Below, one piece after another: positions 26,101 through 37,999 of a stretch of DNA of 64,000 bases. Location: NCBI RefSeq assembly GCF_020184175.1, contig NC_065533.1, positions 3,060,695 through 3,124,694 on the forward strand. Direction: 5' to 3'. The translations under genes were made by a program, and so were the position numbers. Under the pieces are notes generated by a model. The model ran no database searches. It was not told the origin of the DNA and saw only the letters and a program-made list of their open reading frames with translations. The DNA comes from Aphis gossypii. Taxonomy: Eukaryota > Arthropoda > Insecta > Hemiptera > Aphididae. The number at the start of each line of letters is the position of its first letter. The first letter of the stretch is position 1.

Positions 26101-28763
26101 AAATAAGTTAGGTACAATATAATAAAATATTTTAAATTAATATTATAAGATTAGTTTACATTAAAATATGTTTTTCTTTTCTTTTTTTATAATGTAATTT
26201 ATCTAAATCAAAATTTGAACAAGTATCTTTTGAGTTGTTTTAATGCATTATACACAGTAGATAATAAGATTTGTAAAAATGAGTTTACGTATACATAATA
26301 TGCATTTAAAATATAGAATACATTTAATATTTAGTCTATTGTATGGTTATTATAATTAAAATTTATATGCTAATAATAAAATGTTAATACAAAGTAAATA
26401 AAAAACTAAAAATAATAATAATATTTCTTCATTATTAATAGCCATATAATTTTAAAATTATTACATCTTCCAAATATATTATTCTTTGTATTTAAAGTTA
26501 AGTATGGAACTAAAAAACTTATCAATTAAACTTCAATTTAAATATATATGTATTTTTAATGCAATAATCTGTATCTTGACTTACAGTGAACCAAATGTGG
26601 TTCTTATTTAAAGAAAAATGTTTGTATTGTACTATAAAAACCTAAAAAACCTATAAATAGTATGGAAATCTTAGTACATTATATTTAAAAATGTAGTTCT
26701 TAATAATATAATAAGAAGATTCATAAATTAGAATTTCAATAAAACTTTTCTTTAATGAAATAATGAGGGTGGAAATGTTTGGTGACTTGTACAATGTGAA
26801 AACAAAAATATTCAATTAATAATAATATTACGTATAATATTTGTATTATAATATAATATAATATAAAATATTATGCGTGTGTATAACTACTGCAACAATA
26901 TAGTTACTATTTTCGTAACGTGTCGTATTTTAAAATCCAATATGATTATGCGTTCCATTAATTTGTTTGTTAAACGTCGAATACAGATGGTTTATAGCCT
27001 ACGGGTTTCGACAACGGTTCGTTTTATAATAATGCATCATTACATAGGTATTATAAAATTATAACGTTAACGCATTACATCGTAAATTATTTACAAAGAG
27101 AAATTACGAACAGACAACACAAAATAAAACGTAGTTGAAAAACTAAAGTGTACTGTGATGATCCACATTCAAATTCATTGAAAAAGGATAAACAATGGCC
27201 AATGGGGTAATATAATTAATTAATATTTATAAAAGCGTACATAAATAGACGGGTACATTTTCTTTTGAAGTGCAGCGTAACAGCAAAATTATATGTATAT
27301 AATATTATGTTTTAGGATTTGGGAAATTGTATATTAATAAAACGGTTTGCGAAAAGAGCGAATAAAATGTATTATTGCAGAAAATATTAAATATAAAACA
27401 TTCCAGTACTTCAAAGGATAAGTATACTTACGTTTATTTATTTTGATCAAATCGTCGGGGAATGTATATTTCAAGTTTATTTAATGAAAACTTTAGAATA
27501 AAAACTATGTGTCCATTTACAAGTTACAAGAAAGGCTGTATAGTTTTGTAAACGAACTAAAGCATTTTTCTCAAAAGATCTTAGTTTATCATATCATATA
27601 CTGTTTATGTGATCTTTTCATTAGTCAGATTAGTTGAAGTATAATACTATAAGTGAAATGTTAAAAATAACAATTCATAAAATCGTCGAAATTCTTTAAG
27701 TTGTAATAGAAACGTTTTTTAATAATTGCAATTAGCAAATGCTAGTGAAAAAAAATATTTAATAATTTTTATGAGTGTTTAATGTTTATATTATATTATT
27801 TTAAAATAAAAAGTAATATGTTTCTTTTAACGATTGAATTATTTCTTATGTATACAATATAAGTTCCCAAAATAGTTAATTAGTTAATTATATTACAATT
27901 GAAAATGGTAAAAACGGTATTGTGTTCGTATAAGTCGGATTTATTGCTAGTCTTATTTTTAGCTTATATTTACCTATCAATACACTAACATGGTGCTTAA
28001 TAATTTTTTTGTAGATCAACGAAAAAATATTCAAAAAATGGCATAAATTCCCCCCTTTTTTAAACTAAAACACGGCTGTTTAATGTTTAATCTCAAGTGA
28101 CTTTCAGAACGTTTTTTTTTCCGATGGAATACAATATCATTAATATTTTTGAATAGTGGTAATAAAATACTAAACGCATAGGTAGGAGTTACCTACCTAC
28201 CTGATTGTATAATAGTGAATACCATAATAAAACGCAATCTGATGCGATGAAAACAATAACGATGTTTTAATTTCACATTTTCTAGTTTTCTGGGTTAACA
28301 AAATATGTATAATTTAACGTACTAGGTATGCCCACTCGTTAAGAAAACATGACCTAACCAAACCGGTTCATTGGCAATGGCCGTCGGTTGTGTTTATAAC
28401 TCCGGTAATCGTGGTGCACAAGTGCTGTTTATTTGAATATGCTAAACAAGTAGCTATACTCTTATGGTGTTGGATTGTCTGCAGCTCTATGTATTATTGT
28501 ATGTGTATAATATTATTACGTTTGTACCGTCGGCCGTGATTTGGGTTATGGTTAGAAAAAAAAAACACTCGTTACGGTAATAACTACAATAATGACGGAG
28601 CGAATTCGTTTTTTAGTTCCGCGCACGCATTATATATGACGTGTCCTATCGAAATCGGGATGCTATGATATACATAATAATATGCAAAAAAAACTGCATG
28701 AAACGTGTCGTATTAGTCAGTTAAATTATAGTGGTGTATTATAATAATATGTGAAGTATTAAC
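20123..28763. other. Long AT-rich non-coding stretch
   Basis: This is the longest quiet part of the window. Open frames at 20293-20502, 21677-21871, 22798-23016 and 26873-27064 are short and hydrophobic or lack an ATG. A small palindrome (GACAGAATTTTTCTGTC) lies near 21443-21459. Short TA tracts occur near 20,540 and ATA/TAA tracts near 23,420. A slightly CpG-richer segment lies at 23,820-23,980, without a frame. I see no RNA gene or bounded element. Confidence 0.6.
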
Positions 28764-28934
28764 TTATATTTTAATGTTCCTTCGACCACCTTCTCTAACC
28801 ATCTCAACCGTGTTTAATGGCGCATTATTTTCCTCAACAGTATTAGTTAACGATCGACCATCTACATTATGCAATAATGTTGCGGGAAATTTCTTGGTTT
28901 TGTTTCCATTTCGCCGGCGAAATAGGAAAAAAGT
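28764..28934 (-). pseudogene. Coding-like minus-strand remnant, frame broken
   Basis: A minus-strand frame is open from 28934 to a TAA at 28764-28766. It encodes a basic start (FRRRNGNKTKKF) and a polar end containing DGRSLTNTVEENNAPL. A second frame directly upstream is also coding-like (FSYFAGEMETKPRNFPQHY). It begins right after a good acceptor-like tract, CCTCTTCTTTTTCCAG, near 28955, and then meets a stop. The two would need a frameshift to join. The plus strand also carries an 81-codon ATG-led frame (28774-29019) over the same bases. Only one of these can be meaningful, and none has a recognised domain. Confidence 0.15.
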
Positions 28935-29019
28935 TTATTTTTTGTTTTCTGGAAAAAGAAGAGGTGTATCTACACATTTACTTGTAGTAAATTTGTACAG
29001 TTGTACTGTAAAAAAATAA

Positions 29020-31195
29020 ATTGTATCACTATTTTTTTTCATTGGGATGAGAAGTTGGTGACACATGGCCCATTTTCAATTTTTTTTTTTTTTTTTTTAA
29101 CTTATTTTGAACAAGTTTTTAGAATTATCGTATATTTAATTCATACGAACAATCTACTAAATATTTGCATAAGAATATTCACAAAAATCGTTTGTAGGAC
29201 ACGGATTAAGACGATATGTACCTAATGGCGCGCAATCTGTTATACGTATAAATACATAATATATATTAGAATATATTTTAGAATAATACTGAAAAAACAT
29301 AGCGAAGACCAATTTAAAATTAAGCGAAAACAACTATAGTCAACTCGTGCCACGGACTGTTACCACTATGTTTTGTCATGTAATAAAACTTAATAACGTG
29401 AGAAAAAAATTAAGAATTTCCATTTTTGATGTTTACAATAATTGTCGTGAAGTGATAATTTTACAATATGACCATCAAACTATATTATGAATGTCGTATC
29501 TATATTGGTTTACGATATTGTTATATTTTTTTAAATAAAGTTGTTAGCATTACATATTTAGGGTTTAAGGAGACCTCAGACGGATTTATGTCATCCTATT
29601 CTTATGTCTTACATTGATTATTAAAATCAAGAGCATAAATTTGTGCCAGTTACCACATACTGTGTCGGCCTACTTTGAAATAGTTAGTATAACAAAATAT
29701 TAACATTCATTTCCGCATGAGCGTAACGAAAAAATTACTTTACAGAAAGATGATACTATTTTATAAAATAAATTAATTGACTCAAACAAAGATCGTAGTT
29801 TTAAGTGTAAATATTAGTTTATATAGATATTTTATAAAAAATATAGCATGCTAGTTATATAATAGGTAAAAATGTATAATATAAAATATTATGTATATCC
29901 TTAATGGTTTTTTAACATAAGAAAAACAATTTCAAAAATACAACAGACATTTTTTTATGCATATAATTGTAATATGTATTATACTCATTATCTTACATAT
30001 TATTATTCATTTATTGTATTGATTATTAGTATAATTACGAATCATTATGTATTAAAATTGTAACAATAGATAGGTAGGTTCAGAATTCCGAAATAAAATC
30101 AAGATATTGCACTAGAATTAAACTATTTAAACCATATATACCTAAAAACCTACCCGTAGTACACCTAAAAACCTATTAAAACATTAAGCTCTTAAAATCG
30201 AAATAACCCGAATGATTTATTTCCCCCCCCCCCCCAAAAAAAAAACGTAAATTAATCAAAATCCGAATAAATGGTACTAGTGCAAACTTTATCGTCTTTA
30301 TGTTTTTATTTTTATTTCGATCAATTGGTGTCTGTAATTAACCAAATAACATGAAATTTAACAAAACATTCAGAATACAAAGTTAGCACAACCAAAATCT
30401 ATTTAAAATACAAGAATGTGCGTTCAAAACATATTGTTTGATGTTTTTTTTTTTTATGATTAATAACAACCCCGTCACGATGGTAAAACACTCGAAATAA
30501 GTATCACACAAAAGGCACGTTTCAATACTTTTATTTGTATAAAATATTTTAATATATAATTATAGTATTATACATGTTAGATAACGTCGCGCCTTGTGTT
30601 GGTTTTGTCTGATTAACCCATAACAATGATAATTTTATGAATATTTCTTTTTTCGATATCAAAACTATAAAAAAATATATTCAAGTTTGAAAATATGTGC
30701 ATTTGAAACAATAAAAACTTTTTTCGTATAAGTAATATCAAAAAACTAAAAATGATACTTTATAGCCAAAATTCTACTTTTTGTGTGCTGGAAATGTAAT
30801 TTCATAGTCATGAGTTCATGACTGTAGCTTTTTCAGTTATTTTTCGGGAAAAACAGTTTTTGCTATGTTTTATATATTTTGTAAGATGAAGATAATACAT
30901 GTTTATGTTTTTACTCTGTTATTTTTAATATTATAGAACGAATTAAACTTTTCTTAAATTTAAAGGTATAAATATTTTTTGAGTGTTTTTATAATTTTAT
31001 ATAACATTATAATATTATATTTTAAAATTATTGTTATTTTTTAAAACGAATTATACATATTTTAAAATCATGAGAAAACATTTTAAATATTTTATAAAAA
31101 TTAACAATAACATTATTATATTATAATTGTATTTTTTTTTTGTTTTTTAACTAAAAAATATGCACCCTTAACGTTCTCTTAAATAGTGGACGCGG
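29020..31195. other. AT-rich non-coding stretch
   Basis: The stretch holds poly-T runs (about 29081-29099) and a C13-A10 homopolymer pair (30223-30245). A short repeated word, ACCTAAAAACCTA, occurs twice near 30,142 and 30,163. No gene is visible. Confidence 0.6.
30223..30245. repeat. C13-A10 homopolymer junction
   Basis: Thirteen Cs are followed directly by ten As. Long C runs are rare in this AT-rich sequence. The tract may also be an assembly or polymerase-slippage hotspot. Confidence 0.85.
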
Positions 31196-31228
31196 TTGTT
31201 CATAATTAATTGTCTCGAATTCAATTCT

Positions 31229-31501
31229 ATGACGATTCACGTTGTTGTAGTAATATACAAAAATATAGGTACAGCATTTATAGGGCAAACGGCCATCAAT
31301 CTAGTTTATATTCTATTTTTATGCATCATAATACACTGTATCGCTACTGTCATTATTCTGCCTATTGTAATTTATAGTAGTAATAATAATGATAATAATA
31401 TGATACGATATTATGTCTACGGCAAGAGTGAGGCATGTGCGGCGTGGCGGCGTTTTCTTTTATCAGACGTACCTATAACCTATAATAGTTATAATAGATA
31501 A
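31229..31501 (+). CDS. Weak 90-codon hydrophobic frame
   Basis: The ATG at 31229 opens 90 codons to a TAA at 31499-31501. Two hydrophobic stretches are predicted (VVVVI near the start and VYILFLCIIIHCIATVIIL in the middle), then an Asn-rich repeat and a basic GC-richer tail containing AAWRRFLL. Hydrophobic runs are common in chance frames of AT-rich DNA because ATT, TTA and GTA codons dominate. No family match. Confidence 0.12.
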   Translation: MTIHVVVVIYKNIGTAFIGQTAINLVYILFLCIIIHCIATVIILPIVIYSSNNNDNNMIRYYVYGKSEACAAWRRFLLSDVPITYNSYNR

Positions 31502-31900
31502 CATTATTATGGCTGCTGGGTAATAATCATAATAATATCATGAAAATCGGAACACAATAACATAGATTTTTTAATATTAGTTTTGGTATTATAATGAACA
31601 GCAAGTCGCAAATATTATTATATTATTACGAGGCATATAATTTTTTCGATTCCGCAACCTATTTGGACATATCTATAATATCTTGATGTGTACTCGGTAA
31701 CAGAATATTTTTAAAAACAATAACTTATATTAAAAAAATAAAAATATGTACTCCTAATATTTGTTTTTAAATTTGAGCTGTTTTTACACCGTTGTTGATT
31801 ATATACGTACAATTTAGTGATGAAATATTTATTTGGAAGTAATAGTCCCATTAATAATTAGTTGAGTAGTTGACTATAAGTCTAATAGTAATACTATGTA

Positions 31901-32005
31901 CTATGGAATAACGAATGTACAAAAATATAAGCCTTGTCGTACCAAGAACGTCACACACCACTCTCGCCCTCGTCGGGCCGCATCGCAGCTTTTTTGTATT
32001 ACGTG
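31901..32005 (-). CDS. Candidate 34-codon terminal exon
   Basis: On the minus strand a good acceptor sequence (ATTACCTTTCAG, ending at 32006) is followed by an in-phase open frame of 34 codons to a TAG at 31901-31903. The product starts HVIQKSCDAARRGREWC, in GC-rich codons. AATAAA occurs about 70 bp further on (31828-31833 on the plus strand as TTTATT), where a polyadenylation signal would sit. On the plus strand an alternative reading is a 33-codon frame from an ATG at 31915 ending at a donor-like AAAG|GTAATT. Neither is confirmed. The segment could be a fragment of a dispersed coding repeat. Confidence 0.2.
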   Translation of the reverse strand, partial: HVIQKSCDAARRGREWCVTFLVRQGLYFCTFVIP

Positions 32006-32598
32006 CTGAAAGGTAATTACTTCAAAATATTGATCGAAAATCTCGGTTAAAAAGTTGGATATTAGGACGAAAGAACGGATTTACAACCACGAAAAAGAGA
32101 CGTGAAAAAAAATTTTAATCAGATATTTCGTTCGGAAAACTAATATACCAATATTGCTATTAATTGAGAGTTCGAACACGTCGACGAGTGTTCGTTGAAA
32201 AACATAAATAAAAAAGAGTGAAAAACTCACCAATATAATATTTGAGCTTGCACCAATTGGTTTACATATTAGGTATTATAATAATATTATATGATTATGT
32301 TATCGCAATCTACACAACAATAATAAAATGCACACAAATAATGTACGTCGGGGTGACATGCGAAGTATTATTCACATTGTAAATATATATATTTGGGTCA
32401 TTGTACTGCAAAGATCGAGAAACGTTGTCACAGAGTAGGTTGTAGGATACAGGTTTACTCACTTCGAACGGTATCGAATAAAGATTTTTTTTTAACCGAA
32501 TGTCTCGCGATTGTCATTCCGTCCTATAATATTATTGTTACTGCATATTTAGTAATAGGTATATAATAATACTATAATCGCGATCGTCGTCGTCATTA

Positions 32599-32709
32599 CT
32601 ATCGCATTATTGTTACGAAAGCGCTTCGACGATTAGCGGCGGGGAAGTACCGGCCAGCGCACCCGGAAGCAGCGGACCACAGCGGACGTCTCACTCCGTC
32701 CGCCGCCAT
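32599..32709 (-). CDS. Short GC-rich frame after a donor-like site
   Basis: The ATG at 32707-32709 opens 36 codons (starting MAADGVRRPLW) to a TAG at 32599-32601. The ATG follows immediately after a consensus-like donor, AAC|GTAAGT. The donor suggests instead that the bases upstream are a 5' exon and that this ATG is intronic. If the transcript is unspliced, the frame would have a favourable A at -3 and G at +4. No family is recognised. Confidence 0.13.
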   Translation of the reverse strand: MAADGVRRPLWSAASGCAGRYFPAANRRSAFVTIMR

Positions 32710-32840
32710 ACTTACGTTGGCGGGGAGCTCGGGGTGAAACGACGACGAGACAAAACAAAGTTATGGGTCTAGCGTCATATTGTTTAAAAAAAAAAATACG
32801 ACATAAAAAAAATAAATAAATAATAAAAAAAACGAGCTCG

Positions 32841-33053
32841 ATGAACAATAATAATACGCTCGTAGGCATTGTCGGTGTACCGTCGTACTCTACTACCTAT
32901 GGCGTTCCTACTTTTTTTTTCATTCTATTTCTGTGTCTATTTATTCATTTATTTCCTCCTCCCGTCCATCCACCGACAGCTATGCACGTCGGGTCCCGTC
33001 GACCGTCGTGGCTGCTGACCGACATTCGCCGCGACGGACGATCGACGAGGTGA
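32841..33053 (+). CDS. Candidate 70-codon frame ending at a donor-like site
   Basis: The ATG at 32841 opens 70 codons to a TGA at 33051-33053. The product begins MNNNNTLVGIVG, has one hydrophobic stretch around residues 22-38 (GVPTFFFILFLCLFIHLF) and a proline/histidine patch. It then has a basic CpG-encoded tail ending DIRRDGRSTR. The stop overlaps GAG|GTGAAC, a plausible splice donor, so it could be a first coding exon. Minus-strand frames of 93 and 75 codons overlap the region just downstream. Stop-poor GC content could explain all of them. Confidence 0.18.
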   Translation: MNNNNTLVGIVGVPSYSTTYGVPTFFFILFLCLFIHLFPPPVHPPTAMHVGSRRPSWLLTDIRRDGRSTR

Positions 33054-33194
33054 ACGGCGGCGGCCGCGAAAAATAAACACATTATAAATACCAACGGCGA
33101 CGGTCGTAATAATAAATAAGACTGGTATTATATCCTGCAACCGCCGCCGACCCAGTCCTTGACATTGTTTTTTGGTAGGGTGGGGGATCGCCGT

Positions 33195-33237
33195 CGCAAT
33201 GACCTCTCCCCCGCAAGTTCTCGGCCGCAATGACCTC
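33195..33237. repeat. Two direct copies of CGCAATGACCTC
   Basis: The 12-bp word occurs at 33195-33206 and 33226-33237, 31 bp apart start to start, inside the CpG-rich region. On the minus strand each reads GAGGTCATTGCG and contains AGGTCA, the nuclear-receptor half-site. Paired sites in a promoter-like region could be regulatory, but a small local duplication is equally possible. Confidence 0.6.
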
Positions 33238-33310
33238 GGCCGCCGCCAACATAATATTAATAGGTTTAACGATAGGTAATAATAATAATATTATTATTAT
33301 TGATATCATG

Positions 33311-33348
33311 TACTCAGTCCAATAACGCTGGCGAGATACCGCGGTTAC
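33311..33348 (+). promoter_or_regulatory. Candidate Inr + DPE core promoter
   Basis: TCAGTC, a perfect match to the insect initiator TCAKTY, has its A at 33316. GGTTAC lies at +28 to +33 (33343-33348) and matches the DPE consensus RGWYVT at five of six positions with exact spacing. It sits at the downstream edge of the CpG-rich region, consistent with plus-strand transcription into 33.35 kb and beyond. No TATA box lies at -30. Chance is possible, but the combination of place, spacing and composition makes it the best promoter match I see. Confidence 0.25.
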
Positions 33349-33420
33349 GGTGCAATGCGGTGTCGGAGGACCGTTTACGTAGGTTATCTAGGTTGTTGAA
33401 CGCGTTGTGAACTTGTGAAA

Positions 33421-35913
33421 CGCAAGAGGGTGCATTTAACCGCAGTTATGCAGTTTTACTTTTAAAATTTCTATTTCCAAGACACAACGTCTCTACTGGC
33501 TCCTTATACAGACTCATAACAATTGATTAAAACCGCATCGTCATTAGCCATTTGTCATTACTATGTATTTTATAACTGTTAATAATATCTTCATATTTTA
33601 TTATGTGGCTTATTTTCCTTCACAATTCGCAATTTCCAATATAGTATCTTTGCTCTATAGCTAAATTATTATCAAACATATTATATTATTTTTTATTTTT
33701 TGTTTTTTTTTTCTCGAAAATATTACTATGATTTTGTGTGTAAACTGAATGATCGAAAATGTATCTAATTGATAATTTTAAAAGCAGAAGCATAACAAAT
33801 ATTATTAAATATAAAAGTAGCACCTGCAGCTTAGATATAGTTTGCAAAATTGACATTTTTGAAAAACTAGTTTATTACCAGTTATTTACGGTGAAAAAGA
33901 AGGTGGGGACCCTGTACTTGATAATTTATTTACAAAAACTTACAAACCAATAAGAATAAGAATAAGTACAACGCTATCTAAGTACGACGTATTATATTAT
34001 TAAAAATATTACCTATATACCTATATGGTTATATTTGTTATATAGCAAGGTATATATTTGATATAATGGGAATTTTTTTCGACTAAATATTATTTAGAAA
34101 TTGTATATTATTTTTCAAACTTTTGTAACGCTCTCACATAATATCTGACATTGTTTTGTAATATTGTTCACAATATAGAAGGTATCGAATCAAATCTACT
34201 CCTATCACATCATGTCCAAGATGTATAGACGGGTTTTTACGATGTTTTTATTTCAATAATACTGACATGGCTACATTTTTAATATTATTGCGCACCTACA
34301 TTTTAATAGTAGGTATAGCTAGGTAGGTACCTAAGTACTATATAGTATGTATATGATATGAATCGCTTTAAAAATCATACATCGAATAAGACAGATATTG
34401 TATAATATTATAATTGTATCTGATCATTAAATATAGGTCAATTTATTCTAATAATGAAAATCATTACAAAACTATGATATGCATATTGCATAATATATCC
34501 ATAATTAGGTACGTAACGTAACTTGTCTAAGTTTTGCTCACACGTTATAATCGTTAGACTGATAATAGATCGGGCGCGTGTACAAATACAAAATATACAA
34601 ATTTGATCACACAACTAATAATTATTATTGGCGGCATTATCACAGTAGATTAACAATATGTTATGAGGACGCAGCCCATCTCTCGTATAGTCATATGTAA
34701 GGAATGAAAAATATTATGCCATCGCGAGACTTCTGCACCAACGCTGTTGAATATATTTATTGTTACATATTATTATAATTATTATACGCATGAGCAGATG
34801 AATATATTATGATAGTGTATATATAATTTATATTTTATTCTGATTAGCTGTAGTTATTAACCTACTTTTATAGCAAATGAGGGATGTAAAAAAAATCCAC
34901 TAATTTACTTCAGTATTTTTTTCGTTACATGCATGTTGGACATGATATATTTGTCTTGTAAATAAATATTTTTTTATGAATTGTATATAATTACAATACT
35001 ATATTTTATAGTCACCAATTATGGTGTAGGGATAAAACATGATCAATAGTGTAATATCAGTAAATACCTACGTATATAATTTCTTCTGCGTTCAACTATC
35101 TCAGTAAAGAAAATTCATCCAGTTGACAGTTGATACCAAATTAATCTGAACCTAAAAGTTAACAATCTCCTCCGTAAATAAATTCTATATTTTTATTTTG
35201 CATGTTTAAATATTTACCCGAGATAAGAGTATTATGAGAATTATATTTTTAATGATTTGTTGATACCACGATAAGAATCTTAAATTTTACGATTTACAAT
35301 GATATGTTTTGAGTTAAATAGATTTGTAATGAACATTACGAAAATCAATCGATGAAATAATTTCTCCATAATATTATAATAATATGACGTTAGCTCACTT
35401 ATTTTCTCTCTCCGATCCACGCACGCTAACTTAGGTAAAACATGTTCCAGCAAAATCGTTTACATTATAATTTTTGTATAATCTTAAAATAAATTTACTT
35501 ATAACATTTTTGAGGTTTGACGTATCGGATTCGTATCTTATAATTTATCATTTAACTTTAAATTCAACATAAACCATAAAAAATATTATTACATAAAATA
35601 TATTTCATTTACATTGCTTAGGAGTCGAAATATGGTGGGGTAGGTACGTTTATCGTGGTACATTGATTACTATAACGGTAATTAGTGTTATAAACATTAC
35701 ATGTAAGTCATAACAATTAACAGTGATTAGGAAATAGGTACCTATATGGCTAAATACACTTGCATAACGGTACTGGTTTAATGTATATGTATCGTGAAGC
35801 AAGAGCGGGTTTGAGTTGTTGATACAAAATTGATCTTTGACGGCAATAAAATTGTATACCTAATATAAAAATTAAACCTAAATTAAATTCACGAATAAAT
35901 TTCAAACAACTTG
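33421..35913. other. AT-rich non-coding stretch
   Basis: A 64-codon plus frame (33759-33953) has an ATG in fair context (AAAATG) but a low-complexity AT-codon product. TAGGTAGGTACCTA-type words occur near 34,310-34,330. No bounded repeat or RNA gene is visible. Confidence 0.55.
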
Positions 35914-36141
35914 TCAGGTTTTAGCCACTCCAATTCTTGCGACGAGTGCACAGAAAACAGTGAGCACATTCGAATTATTCGTTGAGAATATTAAATCACC
36001 ACTGCAATCGCGGAATTTATTATAATGTGACGGTGGCCGTTTTTGGGCATCGTAATAAAATAGGTACCAAACTCCGTGTACTATTGTAGCATACAAACGA
36101 CAACCGTAAGCAGTATTTAGGTTATTCGTCGAATTCGATTC
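35914..36141 (-). CDS. Coding-like 75-codon open segment without ATG
   Basis: A minus-strand frame is open from about 36141 to a TGA at 35914-35916. Its product looks unlike random frames: it is polar and mixed, with segments such as LFYYDAQKRPPSHYNKF and VFCALVARIGVAKT and several C- and G-ending codons. No ATG is present, so it would have to be an exon. The only nearby acceptor-like site (GCTACAATAG near 36,080) has a poor pyrimidine tract. It may derive from a dispersed coding repeat. No family is identified. Confidence 0.2.
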   Translation of the reverse strand, partial: ESNSTNNLNTAYGCRLYATIVHGVWYLFYYDAQKRPPSHYNKFRDCSGDLIFSTNNSNVLTVFCALVARIGVAKT

Positions 36142-37999
36142 TCATTGGCCCACGAACCGGAATGATATATTATAATTTTTAGCAGTTTTTTTCGTCAAAA
36201 TATGTTACGCGTAGTCAACCTTGAATCGTAATTTAGTGTAGATTTTTTTCCTTTTTTTGTTTCTGTTCATATTTTATGGTTATATAAACTACACATAATA
36301 ATAATATATATATTAATATATATCTAATAAACACACACAGAGAGCATGTAAGTACTATAGGTAACCGCTGTACTGTACACTTGCGGAGTCGAGTGTATCT
36401 CGTCATTGAGCAATCGCAATAATACATTTATTAAACTTGATTTCAATTATAAATCATCACACATGAAAAACGATACTGAATAGAGATAATCTATCATCAT
36501 GTATATTACAAAGTTTATTTTATCATTTATTTATACGCTGTTATAATAATTTATTCCCCAATTGCCTATTAGTAATAAAATATAATTAAACAATGGCTCA
36601 AAAATAAACTGAATATTTTGAAAATTTCACTGTGCATAGTAAAATATAATATTTAAATAAATGTTAACATTTCAAGTCCTCACAAGTATATTATTTGAAT
36701 TCAAACCAAAAAACTAAAATCATTATTTATTGTTTAAAGCTTAAGTATTCAATTTCTCAGGACTCCTAATTTTCAAGTTTTTTTTTTTAAACAAACCCAA
36801 ATATTTTTATCAATACTTTAAAAAAAGTAGAAAATGTCAATTTCCTATCGTAATAGCTAAAGATTAGTCTAAATATTTTTAAATTGTTTTAAATACAGTA
36901 ATGGAATGTTTTAAGTTTTCACGGTTAATACTTTTTGAATTACGTTTTAAATATTAAAATAGGTACCTATATAGTAGTTATTTTGAGTTACGACCGTTAG
37001 GGGTATAAATAAACAAAATTTAAATTTTATATTCTCATAAAAATTATTTGATTGCTTACAATTTTTTAAGCAAAACTTACATGGCGTTTTGTATTAAATA
37101 TTTAAAACTATAGCACAATCATCAACTACCATGTCATAAATTTATTTTAAACTTTTCACGTACGTTTTCGTAACAGCTATAATATTTCCAATGTTTATAA
37201 AAAATGAATCTAAATTTATACTAGTTTTATTTCAATTCCAGCATTAAAAATTTGTAATAAACATAATTTATTGTAATAAATTTTCAAGCATTTTAATTAA
37301 ACATACAGAAATTTTAAATCAAAATAATAATAATAAAAATTATAAATTTCTAATGCTAAACAAAAACTATAAACAGTTCAAAAAGAACTAACAATTTTAC
37401 CATCTATCGAAAATATCAATGTAAATATCTGGAACATTTTTAAGCATCTAAGGTTATTACTGTTATTAGTTTTGAATTATGACAAAATAAAAAATTTATT
37501 TTGTCAATAATTTGTGTAAAAGTGTATTATAATACAGCTGCATGCGCACATACTTAATAATATTATAAATTTATAAGTATAACAAACAAAAATATTAACC
37601 ATTAGGTTTATTCCTCGATTATTTTGAATTCTGATTGACAAATGACATATTTTAAAAACGGTAAACACTTGTAATATCTACTCGTGTTATTATTGATTGT
37701 TAAAAATGTTATATTTTAGTGTTTCAAGTACACGTTTAATTTCTGACTTGAACAAATATTTACATTTAAAAGATTATCATCGGGAAATAAAATATAAAAT
37801 CGTTTATATTATCATTATTCCTATAAAATAGATTAATAGCCAACACCTGACAATCGATACTTGTTTGGAAATTGGATTTTTACGATGTATAAGTATCTTA
37901 TAATATTTTTGAATTGTAAATGTTTAATATTCAATAAACCAAATCATAATTGATTTAAAATTGAAATAATGTAAAAGTCAACACACAAATATAGGTCTT
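36142..37999. other. AT-rich non-coding stretch
   Basis: I see nothing beyond AT-rich filler, short A/T runs and one low-complexity 64-codon frame (36233-36427). Confidence 0.6.

Larger units (their letters stand above)
32590..33420. promoter_or_regulatory. CpG-island-like region, candidate promoter
   Basis: This is the strongest compositional anomaly in the window. About 800 bp hold clusters of CpG-rich words (GCGGCGGGGAAG, CCGTCCGCCGCC, GGCGGCGGCCGCG, CCGCCGCCGACC, TCGGCCGCCGCC) in otherwise AT-rich DNA. It contains open frames on both strands, a strong splice-donor-like AAC|GTAAGT on the minus strand near 32712, a plus-strand donor-like GAG|GTGAAC near 33050, and an Inr+DPE match at 33316-33348. 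Aphids retain CpGs where germline DNA is unmethylated, and promoters are typical such places. I infer a promoter or 5' exon of a gene extending beyond or through the window, possibly with long introns. Confidence 0.45.
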
